DNA from: Podocnemis expansa | Lineage: Eukaryota > Chordata > Testudines > Podocnemididae | Length of the DNA: 64,000 bases | Assembly (NCBI GenBank): GCA_007922195.1 | Contig: ML682059.1 | Location: forward strand, 14,688,295 to 14,752,294 | Reading direction: 5' to 3' | Shown here: positions 33,140 through 46,600 of the stretch, in pieces | Layout: each line of letters opens with the position of its first letter | Numbering within the stretch: the stretch's first letter is position 1 | Translations under genes and position numbers: made by a program | Notes under the pieces: model-generated | Database searches by the model: none | Told to the model about the DNA's origin: nothing | The model's input: only the letters and a program-made list of their open reading frames with translations

Positions 33140-33655
33140 AAGTATAATTTGGTGGGCCCTAGACCCCTTTTAAATTGGCAGCCCCCCCTTATGATGGTGC
33201 AGGCTACCCTTGCATACCCCAGCTCCCATCCCCCCAAATGCCTACCTTCCACCCCAGCTCCCACCCCCCCACCTGCCCCCCCCATTCCTGGCCACCATGA
33301 GGAGAGGCCCCAGCCTGGGCTGAGGCTTTGGCCTAGAGCCTGGTCTTACTGAGCATGCTCAGAGCTTCTGAGCATTCTAAGTGAGACCGAGCTGGGGGGG
33401 GGTAGCACTCCCTGACCTGCCCAACATGACAGAATGCCATTCTGGGGCTTGCTATTTTTAGAGGCTTGGCATTCTGGCCCCTAAAAATAGAAAATGGAGC
33501 CAGAACACTGTGTTCCAGGGCCTGCTATTTTTAAATGGTGGGCCCCAGAATGCAGCATTCTGTATTCCTTTCTATTTTTAGGGGCCTGAAATGCTGAACC
33601 CCTAAAAATAGTGGGCCCTGGAACGGCATTCCGCTACGCTTTGGCTTACTTTAAC
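33140..33655. repeat. GC-rich repeat with CTATTTTTAG/CTAAAAATAG palindromes
   Basis: Carries repeated blocks around GGCCCCTAAAAATAG, CTATTTTTAGGGGCC, TTCCAGGGCC and GCATTCTGG. These form two adjacent hairpins at about 33450-33490 and 33560-33615. The same blocks occur in the left part of the hAT element at 60584-61601, so this is probably a decayed, inverted copy of that family. Confidence 0.65.
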
Positions 33656-33660
33656 TTCTG

Positions 33661-33765
33661 ATGAAATCTTATGCAATAAATTAATTTGTTAGTCTTGAAA
33701 AATGCCATGAGACTTCTCCTTAGTTTTGCTGGACTAGACTAACAAGGCTACCCCTTTGGAACTGC
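33661..33765 (+). repeat. SINE-like retroposon, 5'-truncated
   Basis: TTAGTCTTGAAAAATGCCAT, then GAGACTTCTCC, then GACTAACAAGGCTACCCC and TTTGGAACT: the constant end of the family at 5933 and 24338. Confidence 0.7.
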
Positions 33766-36700
33766 ATTGGAACAAGTTAAGGCTTTCAATCATGGTTAAC
33801 CTGGACTATATGTAGATGCTTTTTGCAGAACACATTTCAATGAGCCAGTTTATTCCTTTATTTTAGTTCTTATGCAAGCAGGTAGTCTACCTCCCCTGCT
33901 GTGCATGGAGAGCAGAGGGGGGGCTATTAGACATGCTCAAGAGTAAGGCAGGATTGTCCTGTGAACTCCTTGTTATATCAAATGTATTTTTTATCCATCG
34001 TTATAAGCAGGATAAGGGTACCCTGCTATTATGAAAGTAGCAGGGAAGCAATGAAAATCTTTGTTCATACAGATGAGGATCTCGTTCTAGTAGGCACTAG
34101 AATGGAGAGCAAGCCCATTTTCACATACTTGACCTGTATTCAACAGCAGCAGGAGCTAAAATTAATATGGAATAAATCACAGCAACCTAGTGGTGACTAA
34201 GTCTCTCTTGCTCTACCAAAGACAGCAGACACTGAAAGATCCATCCACTATTGACTGAAAGAGTAACTCTAGTGTATCAGCAGTCTTTCCAAGAAACACT
34301 AAATCAGGAGAAAAAGAGAACTGTTTGTCAGCACGAGATTGTGAAATAGAACAACTGGAACCTAGTAGTGATATCTAGGATACAAGTGTTTAAAAAGCAC
34401 TTGCTGTCTCTATCTGTAATTATTTAGTTTATGTGCATCCACGACCTGAGAAAGTGATTTACAAAAATAGTTTAGTCTTTCATTGAGTGTAGGGTTGCAA
34501 ATATAATTTAGTGAAAAGAAACATTATGCATGTGCCAGTTCTAGAAGGGTGATTAGGGGATAGCATGTCTTGAGGCTTTAATTCTACTAGTTTTGTTCTT
34601 CTTTTTCCACAGGGCTAGCAGAACTATGGAAAAAGGCATGGCTGGTGTTCTTTGAAGCACAATAGGGAAAAGTGTTAAAGCTTCCTATACAGCAACTGGT
34701 GAGTAAAAGAGAGAGATGCCTAAACATGTACATTTTAAAGGCACAGCATATCAAGGTTTATCCATACAGCCCTGCAGCACAGACTGTAAGGAAGTGAGTC
34801 ACAGTAGACACGAAGAAGTTGTGCTGTTATTGCCCTATTAAGGACCCCCCCCCCCCAATGAACTAAATGGTTAGTTAGCACTTACATGGTCCCTTTTAGT
34901 GCACACTGCAATTCACATCCTTGTGGTCTGAATGTGAGGTTGTGTACACAAGCTCTGAAGTACTGGGGGCTTTAAAAGTATTTTTGAAGGTGGCAAATAC
35001 CACTAAGTACATTTCAGGATGGGGGCTTTCCATTTTGGAAATGTCTGTACAAGAATATATTGTAGGGAGCATTATGTGGGAAAGAATCTTCCTGTTTCAA
35101 GTTGTCCTCCAAACTATCTTACCAGAAGCTCTGATTTTATTTAGAAAGTTTTAACAGGTTTACAAATCATTGCCATATAAATATGAAACACAAAATGATG
35201 ACTATTTTTAGAGAAACTTTCTACATTAATACAGTAATCAGATCTCTTTAGTTAACAAGGGTTTACCATATTCCACGGTGAGTCTGTTTATAGTAGGCCA
35301 TATTATTTCTGGTGATATTATCAGACTGGGAAAACTTCTGATTAAACATTCATCTAACCAGGCATTTCTATAAAAAATTAATGTTAACAAGTATTAGATA
35401 GGTGTGCCACTCCCCAAATATACTTTTTCTGACTTTCAAACAAATAGTAACCAAATATCTAAGTATTTATTTGTGAAGTCTATTTTCCTGAAGATGTAAC
35501 TGGTGCATTAATTTTTCTGTAACAAAATCTCCCACATTTTAAACCATTCCTCTAGTTTTGTACTATTCTTTTTTCAATACGTTTCTCTCTCTAAAGCTGG
35601 AAAAGACCTCCCCTTATGCAGCTCCCACAGGCCTATATCACTGCTCAATCATCATATATTTCAGCAAGAATATCAGACAGGTAATTGGAGTCCACTGTCG
35701 CTATTTACATAAACCGAGATCAAACTGCATTCATTAAGGACAGACAAATGTCAGACATCTGGAAAGCACCTGGAGTCAGACATAATTCCAGATTTTTCTT
35801 TTTCTTTCTTTTTTTTTTTTTTTAAATCCATTTAATTTGTCATCACTTGAGGCAGAGAAAGTTTTGTAACTGAAAACTCTCATCAAATTTACTATCCAAT
35901 TGCACTCCAAGGTCTTTTAGTGTAGCTTTTTAAGCTTCAGCTTCATGGAATAAATATTTTGAAATATTCTCTGCATGTTATTACATTTACTACATTCTGT
36001 GTCCAATACGTTTATTCTTTTAAATCAAAGTTTGTCTGACATGTTTTTTATTGATCAGTGAAAATATATTTATGTTAACTTCTTGCAACTTAAAATTTTC
36101 TGTGTATTTATTCCACTATTTCACTAAGGTACAAAGTATTTGTGTTTTGAACAAACATTTTTAGACAGGTCATTACATACTGTGGGGTACACGTTTAACT
36201 GTTATAAATTGACAACAAATGAAATAAAGTGGCCTGTAAAGGTTCAGTCCTGCAACTGCCTACCTCTGTGCATTACTGTGTATTACTAAAATATTGCACA
36301 GTAAGATTTGAAGGACTGCCCTACACTCTGAACCAAAGTTACTATACACAGAGAACTGGTATGTCCTTCTGACTTCTTCTCAGGAAGTCCAATTTCACTG
36401 GACCCTAAAAGAACCAAAAAATCTGCAAAGTCTCTCCTCAAAAATCACTGAGAAGTATTCCAGAATCACAGCTCTAAAAATTACAGAAATGCCCTCTACA
36501 GTTATTATAATTCTAAATGTCCTTAAAAAGAAATCCAGAAGTTACTATGCAGATCACTTAAATTCTATTTTCTTCATTAAGACATAATTGCACAAAGTCT
36601 GTCACCATTTTAAAGAGATTACACTTACATTACAATGACCAGATTTTCTTAATATTGAAGGTGTATTTTGATATCTGTGTAAAGTGAGATATAAAATGAA

Positions 36701-37560
36701 CAGCAGTAAAAACTAAGTAAGAATTCGACATAAAAGATCCCACACCTACTAAATGATAAATGTGGTATTGATGGGAAGAACTGGAGAAAGTTCTCCTTTT
36801 CCACCAAACCACAAACCACATCCATCCAGCAGAACAGAAGAGAGCTTAATACATAATGTATAGAATCTAGATGCTGTACAGCTGTGCACATTGATTTTCG
36901 ATTTGCAGGCACTTTCAAAAAAATTTAAAAGGTACGTCTTGGTTAAACAAAATGCTTAAGTTGATCTGAAATGTTTTGATTGAAGAGGAGTGCTTTATCA
37001 CAACTTTTATGTTTTTAAATAAAGAAGGAAAGCACAAATAAATTCATTTTCAATTTAAAAATCAGAATATTTTGTTTTAAAAAATAAAAATGCATTTCTA
37101 TATCAGAGAAACTATCAAATATATTAAACAAAGGAGATAGGAAAATCACTTTCTGGGAATTCGTTATCTCTTCTCCCATTTCACACCAGTGGATTAAGTG
37201 TCAAATAATGTTATGATGCCACCTACTGGGAAGCAAAGAGACAAAGTATTCTGAAATCTTGCCCTTGATGATATGCCTTAGCCAGATTCCTCCTTCCAGT
37301 GGGAGTACCAGTACACTAAATAAATAATAAAACAAGCAAACAGTAGCATACCACCCAGAAGGATGGAGAATAGAATTGAGCATAGGAGAAAATGAAATTG
37401 TGATAAACAATTACCTATAAGTAATTTTACCTTGTCAATCTCTCTCTTTCCTCCCACCCGATGACATCTTATTAAGGGACAGAGAGCAAATATAGCAAGA
37501 ACTAACCCCAGGATGTGCATTTACCTTTTAGTGCCATCAGAGCCAGTCCTTCCATAGAGG
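33766..37560. other. GALNT12 intron 5, unassigned AT-rich stretch
   Basis: Homopolymer runs (poly-C at 34846-34856, a pyrimidine run near 35798-35823) and short open frames only. No gene signature, tRNA or named repeat. Confidence 0.45.
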
Positions 37561-37564
37561 CAAT

Positions 37565-37840
37565 CTTGCACTAAGGGCTGGACTGGGGCTGCTCCGTTCC
37601 CTGCCTATGGCTGGACTCCCAACTTGTGGCACCACTCCCTGGCTGGAGACAGACCCCTGCCTGCGGCTGGACCCCGGCAGCAGTGCCACTTCCCAGCCAG
37701 GGCCAGATCACAGCAGCAGCGGTGCTGCTCCCCACTCATGGCTGGCCGGCGGGTGTGGGGAAGAGTCAAAATCCCTATAGGCCTAGGGTGGCAAATAACC
37801 TTGGGCCTGCCCTGAGCACTACTGGCAGGACAAGTAGCCA
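37565..37840. repeat. GC-rich low-complexity repeat
   Basis: Variants of CTGGCTGGACxCC and CTGCTCCC recur, so both strands show proline/arginine-rich open frames (for example 37605-37913 minus) with no family match. The tail GGCAAATAACCTTGGGCCTG resembles a common reptilian repeat. The frames are composition artefacts. Confidence 0.5.
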
Positions 37841-38934
37841 AAGGAGGCTTTGAGAGACTGGAGAGGTCTAGTTGATAGTGACATATAAAAGGAGTGAGGA
37901 GATAAGGGGTCATTTGTCTTACACTTAGGAAACTAATTCCTCAGCATTCACTGCTTATGAAGTGGAGATTTCTCTAGTCAACAGGCATCTGTCAAGCTCA
38001 GCACAAGACTTAATCTGGTTCCACATTCAGAATGGAACTTCAGTCCTTCCTAGCAATGTTGTCTTCGACCTGAGTTTTGTCCTTGGTTCACCTCATCTCT
38101 CAAAACCAAAGAAAATGTCTTCAGTTTAGAAAAATCTAAAGTATGAGACAGATGGACATGCTCTCAAGTCTTAAGATGCAACACGAGCAGATTTTCTTGT
38201 CACAGTGGGTTTGCACAGAGTGGAGAACAATGGGTATCTTCATGTGAAATTCACTATTTACCACGGGAATGAATTCTAGACAACACTGGAAACAATCTTT
38301 CCAAACCTAGTGAAGATATGGATGACAGCTGATCAGCACTCAATTTACTCTCATCTGGCTGAAGGTTCTACAGTAAGAGCAGCCCTCTGAAAGGAAAGAA
38401 ATCAAAGAAACTTTCCCTCTAGTCTTGACTGCAATCCCATGGCAGAATATGAAAAATGAGGGTCAAATCCTACAGATGAAGCATTTGCTTAAAATCTTAA
38501 CTGTTCTTGGAGTTCCTTTTTGAATCCCAATAGAAAGCCATCCAAGACATTCTGCCATGAGCAAGATGGGAGTAATGCTTAAGGTGCTAGGTTAGGCTGC
38601 CAGTATCTTCCATGTGCAAAGGCAGAAAATGCAGAAGTTTTTCGGCTGCTTGCCAGACCATTAACACAGTGGAGAAGCCATTTTTTAAAAAACCAGATCT
38701 GTTGAACTCTCACACAGCCAGCCTAAAACCAGGAAGGTTTCAAGACACTGGTTCCTGATGATCTTGGCAAGCAGCCATAGATGGTCTCATTTCTGAAAGC
38801 TTAGAAGCAGCCACAGACAGCAATATTCTGCCTGACCTCCTTTAGGAAGCAGGGAAAGCAAAGTAAAGCTGAATCTCTGTTCTCTGGCCTCAACTCTATG
38901 TGAATAAGTCAAAGGCATACAAGTTGAGGGTCCC

Positions 38935-39015
38935 AGCTTGCAACTCTACTCCATGTCTTACCTAGCTCTGCAGCAGCTTTCTCTGCCTTTGTAGAGTCAT
39001 GACCTTGAGAACTGG
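38935..39015. repeat. Inverted-repeat arm, left
   Basis: CTTACCTAGCTCTGCAGCAG, CTTTCTCTGCCT, AGxGTCA and TTGAGAA recur in inverse at 40215-40300. Identity is high in the central 50 bases and lower outside. The minus-strand reading of this arm and the plus-strand reading of the other both give AEKAAAELGK, so these may be two oppositely oriented copies of one coding repeat. Confidence 0.7.
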
Positions 39016-39681
39016 AGGTCTGAACTGGTCCGAATTTTGTTAAAACCTTCTCTGATGGGCAGTTCTTTGGTCCCCAGCTGCTGCTCTCTCCTCTGGGAGA
39101 GCCCCCTTCCTGCTCTTGTCCTTCAGCTCTTGCTGTAATTTCTGCTGCTCCAGATTCAGCCTGTTGAGGCCTGTGACGGGAAGACCCCTCCATCCCAGTC
39201 AGAAAGGTGATAAAGACATCCTCTGGACACAATTAGATCCTATCTAGTTCACCTGAGAGGCCCATTACACCTGCAAAGGGGCAGCTCCTTAAAATGGAGG
39301 ATCCAAGTCCAAGTCCCATCCAGGGCAGCACTCTGAGATGAACAGGGCTAGCACAGAGAGTTCCCATGCCCCACAGAGCATGGGCTACTTGTCAGGGAAA
39401 GTGCTGACGAGCCAGTGCTGCTACCTGACACCTCTGAAGAAGTATAGGGACCATCTTTATTTTGTTTTCCCTTTAGGAACTTAAGGTAACTCAGCCTGGG
39501 CCCTTTGGACACACAGGTGTAGGAGTCTAGGCCCTCTTTGCAGAGACTACTTACCTCTAGCCTTGAGGGAAACCACAGATCTAGTCTGGACCATTTTATG
39601 GGCTGCAGAGCCATTTTTGTTTGTCCTTTTCATTTGAACTGATTTATGCCTTGGGGCCTTTTTTTTTTTTTTTTAAACACC

Positions 39682-39890
39682 TTCCGTTACAGCATGGGGC
39701 ATGGGTCACTTGCTGGTGGAATGTCTTTAACCTGGAAGCCCTAAAAATCATTATTTCAGGACTGCAGGAACCCAATCTTAAATTAAAGGGTTATTACAGG
39801 CATGAGTGGGTGAGGTTCTGTGGCCTGCATTGTGCAGGACGTCAGACTAGATGATCATACGGGTCCCTTCTGATCTTATGATATATGTCA
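39682..39890 (+). repeat. Old CR1/L3-like LINE 3' end
   Basis: From CTTCCGTTACAGCATGGGGC through GGCCTGCATTGTGCAGGACG to GGTCCCTTCTGATCTTATGA, the same 3' end as the LINE at 58060-62155. A poly-T run (39660-39674) precedes it. Confidence 0.75.
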
Positions 39891-40214
39891 CCCAGAGGGG
39901 CCCTCATCCCTGAGACAAACAGCCAGGGATCCATACCTCAGAATCCAAACTGGGTCTACAGCAATGCTGATATCCAGGAAAGGTGATCTTAGGATGAGAG
40001 AGGCACCCAACCTCATTCCAAAGGACCCCCTGGAGGTACATCTAGCTCAGGGTTCTCTGGTGGTTGTTTGCCTTCTTGCGGTTATAATCATCCAACCAGG
40101 AATCTCTTGTGGTCTCCCATGTGAATGATGCAATTTCTGCCTACAGAGTAAGCATTCCTCACTCCACCTCCATGCAGGTAAGAAAGTAGTACTTACCAGA
40201 ATTGGGATCAGGAG

Positions 40215-40300
40215 AAAAATCTTTATTTCTCAAGCCTGTGACCCTGCAGAGGCAGAGAAAGCTGCTGCAGAGCTAGGTAAGCCACAGAGCAGGACTGCAA
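40215..40300. repeat. Inverted-repeat arm, right
   Basis: Inverse partner of 38935-39015. The 1.2 kb between the arms holds an L3-like LINE tail and no recognisable gene. Confidence 0.7.
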
Positions 40301-41799
40301 AGTGAGACAGGGTGCATACACTGGTCAGGTATATACTGTTTAGGAGAAGGGAGAAAACTATGCCATCTAAACATCAGCCTAGGAGGAAAGGGTCATCAGA
40401 CAATGGCTGGCCCTAACTGAAAAAGAGTGGTGCTTGGCCACAGGATTTGGAAGACTGCCTCCAATTTGAAACAAAGCCACCAAATTTCTTGCTTTTGTGC
40501 TATCTATTCCCCTTTCTTCACTCTTGTTCTGTCTTCCTTGTCCCTGAGCTACAGAAAAAGACAAAGGGAGAGAGCAATAGTGAAGACTCTAGGTATCCAA
40601 GGTTAGGAGAAAAGAAAACTGGAGAAACTGCAGAGACATGGGGAATTAGAACACTCTTACTCCCTGCTTCAGTAGATATCACCATAGCACTGTCTATCCC
40701 TTAATCCACTATCTCTGGGTAAAGGGGGATAGGGGGGAGAGAAATTTATTTGATTTTGTTTTTCTTTCTATAGCACTGCTTCCCTCTGAATTCATACTAA
40801 GGGGTTAATGCCCCCAGCAGCTATGATCAGTATGGCTGCTGGAGGACTAAGAGCCACCTTCAAACCAGGCCAGCAAAAGAAGTCTACTACAACTGTAGAA
40901 ACACCCCAGCAACCATTAGCATTAAGGTGACTTAGTATAATCTATTAAATTAACCTTAAAACAACATATGGCTAACTTACCCTTCAGAGAAAATTTTCAA
41001 TTTATATTCTGGCCATTTACCAGGCTGGGTAGAATTTGGAGCGAAAGGGCTGGCAGAAATAAAATGATCACGTAAGAATTTCTTATTCTGCTGCACTGCT
41101 TTTCTTCTCATTCATTAATCATAGAAAGTAGTGATCAGTAAATATGGGGCGTAGGGAGGGAATAGATAAGCAGAGTTTAATTACTGTAGTTGAATAACAG
41201 GCAGGAATGGAAGATTCTCCCATATAATGCAATAATATTATAACCCAAGGAATTATGTGAGAACCAAACAAGTAGCATCTTCCTACCAAAGCACAGAGGA
41301 ATGGAAACTTACTTTGGAAACCTTCTGCAGATGACACTCAGACACTTTTCCCTCAGTGCCTCAAGGGACTGCTGTGAATAGTCTCCCAAATGCCTGACTT
41401 GCCAACTGGTGCAGAATTTTTACATCTTGCCTGCAGTAACCTTGAGGCAATCGGCCTTGGTATTTTGGATAGAATGAGATGAACAGGGTGCTATTGGTGT
41501 ATATATTCCATATGCTTAAAATAGATCATTAGAGCTTTAAACTATTTGTGCTTCACCCTTCCAGGGGTTTAGAACATAGTGATGGGAGAACCATTTCCCA
41601 GGAATTGTGAAAAAGAAGTAGTGACTTTGAAGACAAAGGTCTCTGGAGCTGTAAGAATAACTCTTTCCTCATGATAGAGGCAGCGTGGTTCTTGTATGGA
41701 TGTGGGAACCACAGACTTCCGCAGCACAGGACCCACCAGATGAGCACCTCCCGATGATGGTATGGGGAACAGTTCAAGTAGTCCATCACTTGGTGGTCA
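40301..41799. other. GALNT12 intron 5, unassigned
   Basis: No gene or named repeat supported. The last few hundred bases may be the decayed 3' part of the DIRS copy that follows. Confidence 0.35.
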
Positions 41800-43065
41800 G
41801 TACTCTGTCTTTATTCACACTTGCAGTCTCTTCTCACAACCAGGATCTCAGCCCTCTGGCTGAGTCCTTTCCATGTCCAAACTTCCAGGGTACAGGTCCA
41901 GTCCCAGCTGATCCACTTGTATCAGTGGCAGCACCATCTACCCACCAGCTCACTTCTGATGGTGGTGGTTTTTCAGCGGCAGGGGCATCCCAGCTAAGTG
42001 CCTTAGCTTGAAGCTGGGTGCCTAAGTAGGCAGCAATTTTGTCGACCCCTGAAGTGGGAACATTCCGTCCAGCACTTTTAAGAATCTTTTGACTAAAGGG
42101 CAAGCAAACACTGAACATCCAACCTTGCCGGAGTGGAAAACTGAGACAGCCACTAAGTGGACTTTCACTGATGAGCTCAACAGCCCTTGTTGCTTGAGGT
42201 CGAGAAAGTAGTCCAATGTTAGTACAATAAGTGCCTACGGAGCTGAGGCAATCTTGCCTTCTGCCCACAGTGAGAAACATTTCCACTCTGCCTGGTGGTT
42301 TGCCCTCATAGAGGACTTCTGGCTGCTACAGAGGACCTCCTTGACCTGTTCTGAACAGTTGACCACCCCAGTGTTCAACCGCAGAGAGTCCATGCTGTGA
42401 GGTGACATGCTTTCAGCATGTTGCAGTCTGCCCTGGTTTTGGGTAAGTAAATCTGGAAGGGAGGGCAGGGCGACTGGCAGTTTGACAGATCGAGTAGTGT
42501 CGTGAACCAGTGTTGACATGTCCGTGCTGAGGCTATTAAGATCACTGCACTTCTGCCCTGCTTGACTTTAACCAGCACCTTACGGATGAGAGGTGTCAGT
42601 GCAAAGGCATGGTACAGTTGCCCTGTCCATGAACTGAGGAAGGCATCCGCAACGGACCTGGGGCTGCACCCCTAAAAGGAGCAAAAACTACTTGATGTCC
42701 GACACAAACAGGTCTACATAGGGAGTGCCACACCTCCAGAATACATCTGACAGAATATCCTGGTGAATCAACCACTTGTGTGTAAGGACTGACCTGCTGA
42801 GATGTCTGCCAGAGTGTTTTGGCATCCCATGAGGGAAAAAGCTTGCAAAGCAAGAGAGACCAGTTTGAGTGGTCACCATAGGCAGTAAGAAGGAACTGAG
42901 GAGCGCCAGGCTGACAGAGCCCTATATAAAGTACCATGAAGGTGCGACTCCAGGGGGCTCCAGAGCTGACCCTGGTGGGCTCTGGGGAAAATTTCCAGCA
43001 GGTTGTTCATGCAGTGCACATGCACACCTAAGTAGAATTGATGTGAGCAAGCACTCAAAGAAGAA
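41800..43065 (-). pseudogene. DIRS-type retrotransposon, RNase H/recombinase-region remnant
   Basis: The minus strand shows, spread over three frames: CGTPYVDLFVSDIK near 42690, VKVKQGRSAVILIASA near 42560, WFTTLLDLSNCQ near 42480, LPDLLTQNQGRLQHAE near 42430, then VKEVLCSSQKSS and AEWKCFSLWA near 42290. This matches the order of vertebrate DIRS elements, where an RNase H-like segment precedes the tyrosine recombinase. The plus-strand right end, GTGCACATGCACACC to GCACTCAAAGAAG, is the DIRS-type terminus. The RT core is missing, so this is an internally deleted, dead copy. Confidence 0.7.
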
Positions 43066-43480
43066 TATACGGTTAGAAGGACCTTGAGAGGTCACCAAGT
43101 CCAGCATCCTGCCTTGAGGCAGAATCACATAAATTTAGACCACACCCAGCATGGTTTTTTGCAACCTATTCTTAACTATGAGGATTCCATGACACTCTGG
43201 AAGCCTACTGTAGACTTTCCAAGGGAAAATGGATCATCCATGCTAAACTACACTTCTGTTCTGCTACCCAGACTGTTAGCACTAGGTGTTCACCATCTGA
43301 ATGAAGAAATTCCAGCTTCAAGAACCCTGAAATTTTCTGCAGCACAGTGTGGTATCCTTGATTATCTAGAAAGTCCAAAGTGCCTTCTGAGTCATTGGAG
43401 GATGACCACTACTTTCTCTTTTCCTTGGTTTGTACCCTTTATGTGAATTGTCTTGAAGGGTGTTCTTTACCCAGGATATT
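43066..43480 (-). repeat. Old CR1-type LINE 3' end
   Basis: GAAGGACCTTGAGAGGTCAC, then CCAAGTCCAGCATCCTGCC, then a segment like CTATTCTTAACTATGAGGAT follow the reverse complement of an old CR1 C-terminus and tail. It abuts the DIRS terminus. Confidence 0.6.
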
Positions 43481-43666
43481 ATTTCTAGCAGCAAGGAGAA
43501 ACTCATGCCTTGGTCATAAGCCAACCTTTACAAGGAAATAGGAAGAAACTTTCTGTGCAACTACCTTAATTGCTTACAACATGGTTTCTTGCATCTTCTA
43601 CTGATGCGTTTTATATTAATCACTGTCAAAGACAGTACCTGATTCCATATAGCCATATTTGTGGGA

Positions 43667-43694
43667 TTTTCTTTTCTTTTCTTTTCTTTTCTAA
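43667..43694. repeat. (CTTTT)n microsatellite
   Basis: About five pentanucleotide units in a pure run. Confidence 0.9.
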
Positions 43695-46600
43695 AGACAC
43701 ATCTTGATAGAGGTGTTGAAATGAACTAACAAGATGTTTACTATGAGATTTTTGAAAATTTATCTTGCAAGTATGCTTGCTTCCACAGTGACTATGTCAG
43801 GGTCTAGAGTGAAAACTGTGTTAGCTTTCACCATGTTTCTACTTACCTGCCCATAAAGAGGCATTTGCATGCAATCTGAGCATGGCACATAATTTTGCAA
43901 TGCATCAAGTGAATGATTCCGTGTCCTCAGAAGGAATTTCACTAGGTGAATTTTGAGAAACTCACTCACAGGATAAAGCTAATACATGGCACTAGGAATC
44001 TTAACCATTGGAGATTATTGGTGACTGATGACCCCTCAGGAAATGATTTATGTAATGAAATTTTAGATCTTTGCAAATTTTTATCATTCTGGTAAAATTA
44101 TAGTCAAAACCATGTTGGTTTTGACTTCTGAGTGAGCAATTCACTGTATTGGGATCAAAAAAACCTCCTGATTTAAAAAAACAAACAAACAAACAAAAAA
44201 CAAACAAACAAACAAAAAACTGGTGGCTATGAATCTTTTCTATCAGCTGTTCATTTCTGAATAGGTTGCTGTGGCTACTACCAACTACTTAAGGCTATGG
44301 GTTCAGAGGGTGGATAGAAGCACCTTGTACAGGAAGTACAAGCTCTTATACACAAATACGCTTTTTGTTTTTGCCTTGCTCAGAATTTAGTGGTTCTGAG
44401 GATAATTTTACTAGCTTTCTTTGGAAGGCTCTACTCCGGATTTTTCCCATCAGAATGATAGTCCCTTCTTGTCTATCAGTGGCAATAGTATGCAACAGTG
44501 GATTGCTGTGCTGTCTCAGACAGTGAAAGCTAATGGCTCTTTGCAATCTCAGCTGCTAATTTTTATCACCTATAAATTTGCACAAAAGATATCCTTTTAG
44601 AATGAGTAATGGCTATTCGTGGGTATAAACTGGCTTCCTTGCAACCAACATTGCTTATCACAAATCACATGAAGACAGAATGCAAGATATCCCAATCCAA
44701 GCCAGAATCATTTCTCTAGTCATTGAATCACTTGCTTGCCACCCAGTAGGCTTTTCTTACTAAACATGTGAGAATCTTTTGGTTTTAAAGGCTATTGAAG
44801 AGGCTTTGAAATTGCTGTGTAGTGTTATTACTATTATGGTCCATGATATTTTTCAAAAGGAAGTGCCCTTCTGATACTGTGATTGTCTAGTGCACTAGTG
44901 TAGCAACCTTAGACTCCCACCAATTATGAAATGCTTTTATTTACACAAATTTAGTTTAACATTTGGTTTAATTAGATGTCTTCATTAGGATCTCATGATG
45001 CTCTCAAAGGAGGCACAACAGGAAATCATGTATCTAATAAAGCTTGAAAGGGAAAATGTTCAATTTCTCTGCAAGCCACTGACTGACATCCTGTCCTGGA
45101 AACGACTTGCAGAGGAGGGCCCCCCCCGCCGCCTTTTTCCCCTCCTCATTTTTGTGTGGCTTTTTTGGTGATTAATATGTGGTATTTCTTCCCCTGGCAG
45201 TTTAGACGATTGAGTGTTCATCCTTGCACAAGGACAGAGGAGGGTACTGGTGCACATACCTCGACTGTGCAGGTAACCTGCTGGATGTCCTGGCCTAAAA
45301 GGCTGTCTGCCTGCTCCCCAGGGAGGCAAGTGCTCTAGGAGTAACCTAGCATCACTCAGAGCTTTCCTTGGGCAGTCAGTATCATTCTGAAAAGGGCAGA
45401 GCAAGGGTCCTCGGGCTGAGATCTAGCCAGGCATAATTCCCAGTAGGCCACAGCTTGAGGCAGGGCTACACAGGAAGGACAGGCTCCTTCGTATGCTGTG
45501 GGGACAGCACCTTGTGACAGAGCCTCAGTATGGGAGAAAAGTCCAACAAATACACCCCAGAAAGAGAAAGTAAAGGGAAGGGGTTTAACCTGACAGTCAT
45601 CCCCCTTGTTCACCAACAATATTTATTACTGTTCTGCAAAGGAAACACTTGCTTTTACCTTTTGAGAGCCTCTGTGGTTTGCAGCACTTACTCTGCATAT
45701 CATGAGAATCCTTCAGTTCACACTGGGAGGAAGGGAGATGGGTAGGAGCCCAGCTATTTTCCCCAAAGAGCAATGACTCTCTTCAGTGTCTGGATCCCTT
45801 CTGAGTGTATTCCACCTCTAACATTACTCACTGAACTGTTCAGATGGATTCCTCCTTCTTCTTCAGCTCTCCTCCCCCAAACTCATAAGCCCCAAGAGGG
45901 CTTTTGTGCCTTGACATTGAGACTACACAGGGCAGCACAAGGACACAAAATGCGGGTCTGACTCTAAGCCCCAGCCGTGGGCACAGAAAGGGCATAATTC
46001 ACCCTCTGTAGAGCCTGTAAATTCTGTCTGGCATAGAGAACACTAACACTACTTATACCTAAGCCAGGTGTTTGAAGGACAGCTCAGCCATGCCCATGTG
46101 GGGACAGAAGAGTCTGGCATGAGGGTGCTGCAATGGCCTACCCAGGTGGTTAAAGCCTGATCCAAGGGAGGAGCAAGAGGGAGATTGTACCTCACTGCTA
46201 CACAGAAATGAATACAAATAAAAGGTTTTAAACAAAGTAGTGGGGAGAAACTGAACCACCAACTTGTTCAACTGCCAAAAGGAGAACAGCTGGGGGCCTA
46301 AACTGAAGGGTGGTGTTTAGTCCTGGAGACTCCAGCCAACAAAAATGTATCACTTCTACGTTCCACAGGGGGAGGGCACTTATCCAAGAGTAACTGATTC
46401 TGAGAGTAGCTGTGCAACAGAAAAAAGAGCTATACACCACAAAGACACCCATACCACCCAAAGCCTTTTCTGCTGATGAGCTTTTCAAAGCGACACTACA
46501 CAACACATCATTATCAATCTGATAATGCTTCCTTAAATTGGGCTTCAACTTAACAGTGAGCTTCTAGGACCACCGGGGGTCACCTGGAAAACTGCAGCAG

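Noticed and set aside
37605..37913. Overlapping proline/arginine-rich frames on both strands
   Set aside because: The GC-rich repetitive block explains the absence of stops.
44174..44220. CRISPR-like regular repeat
   Set aside because: Plain AAAC microsatellite without spacers, in a eukaryotic genome.
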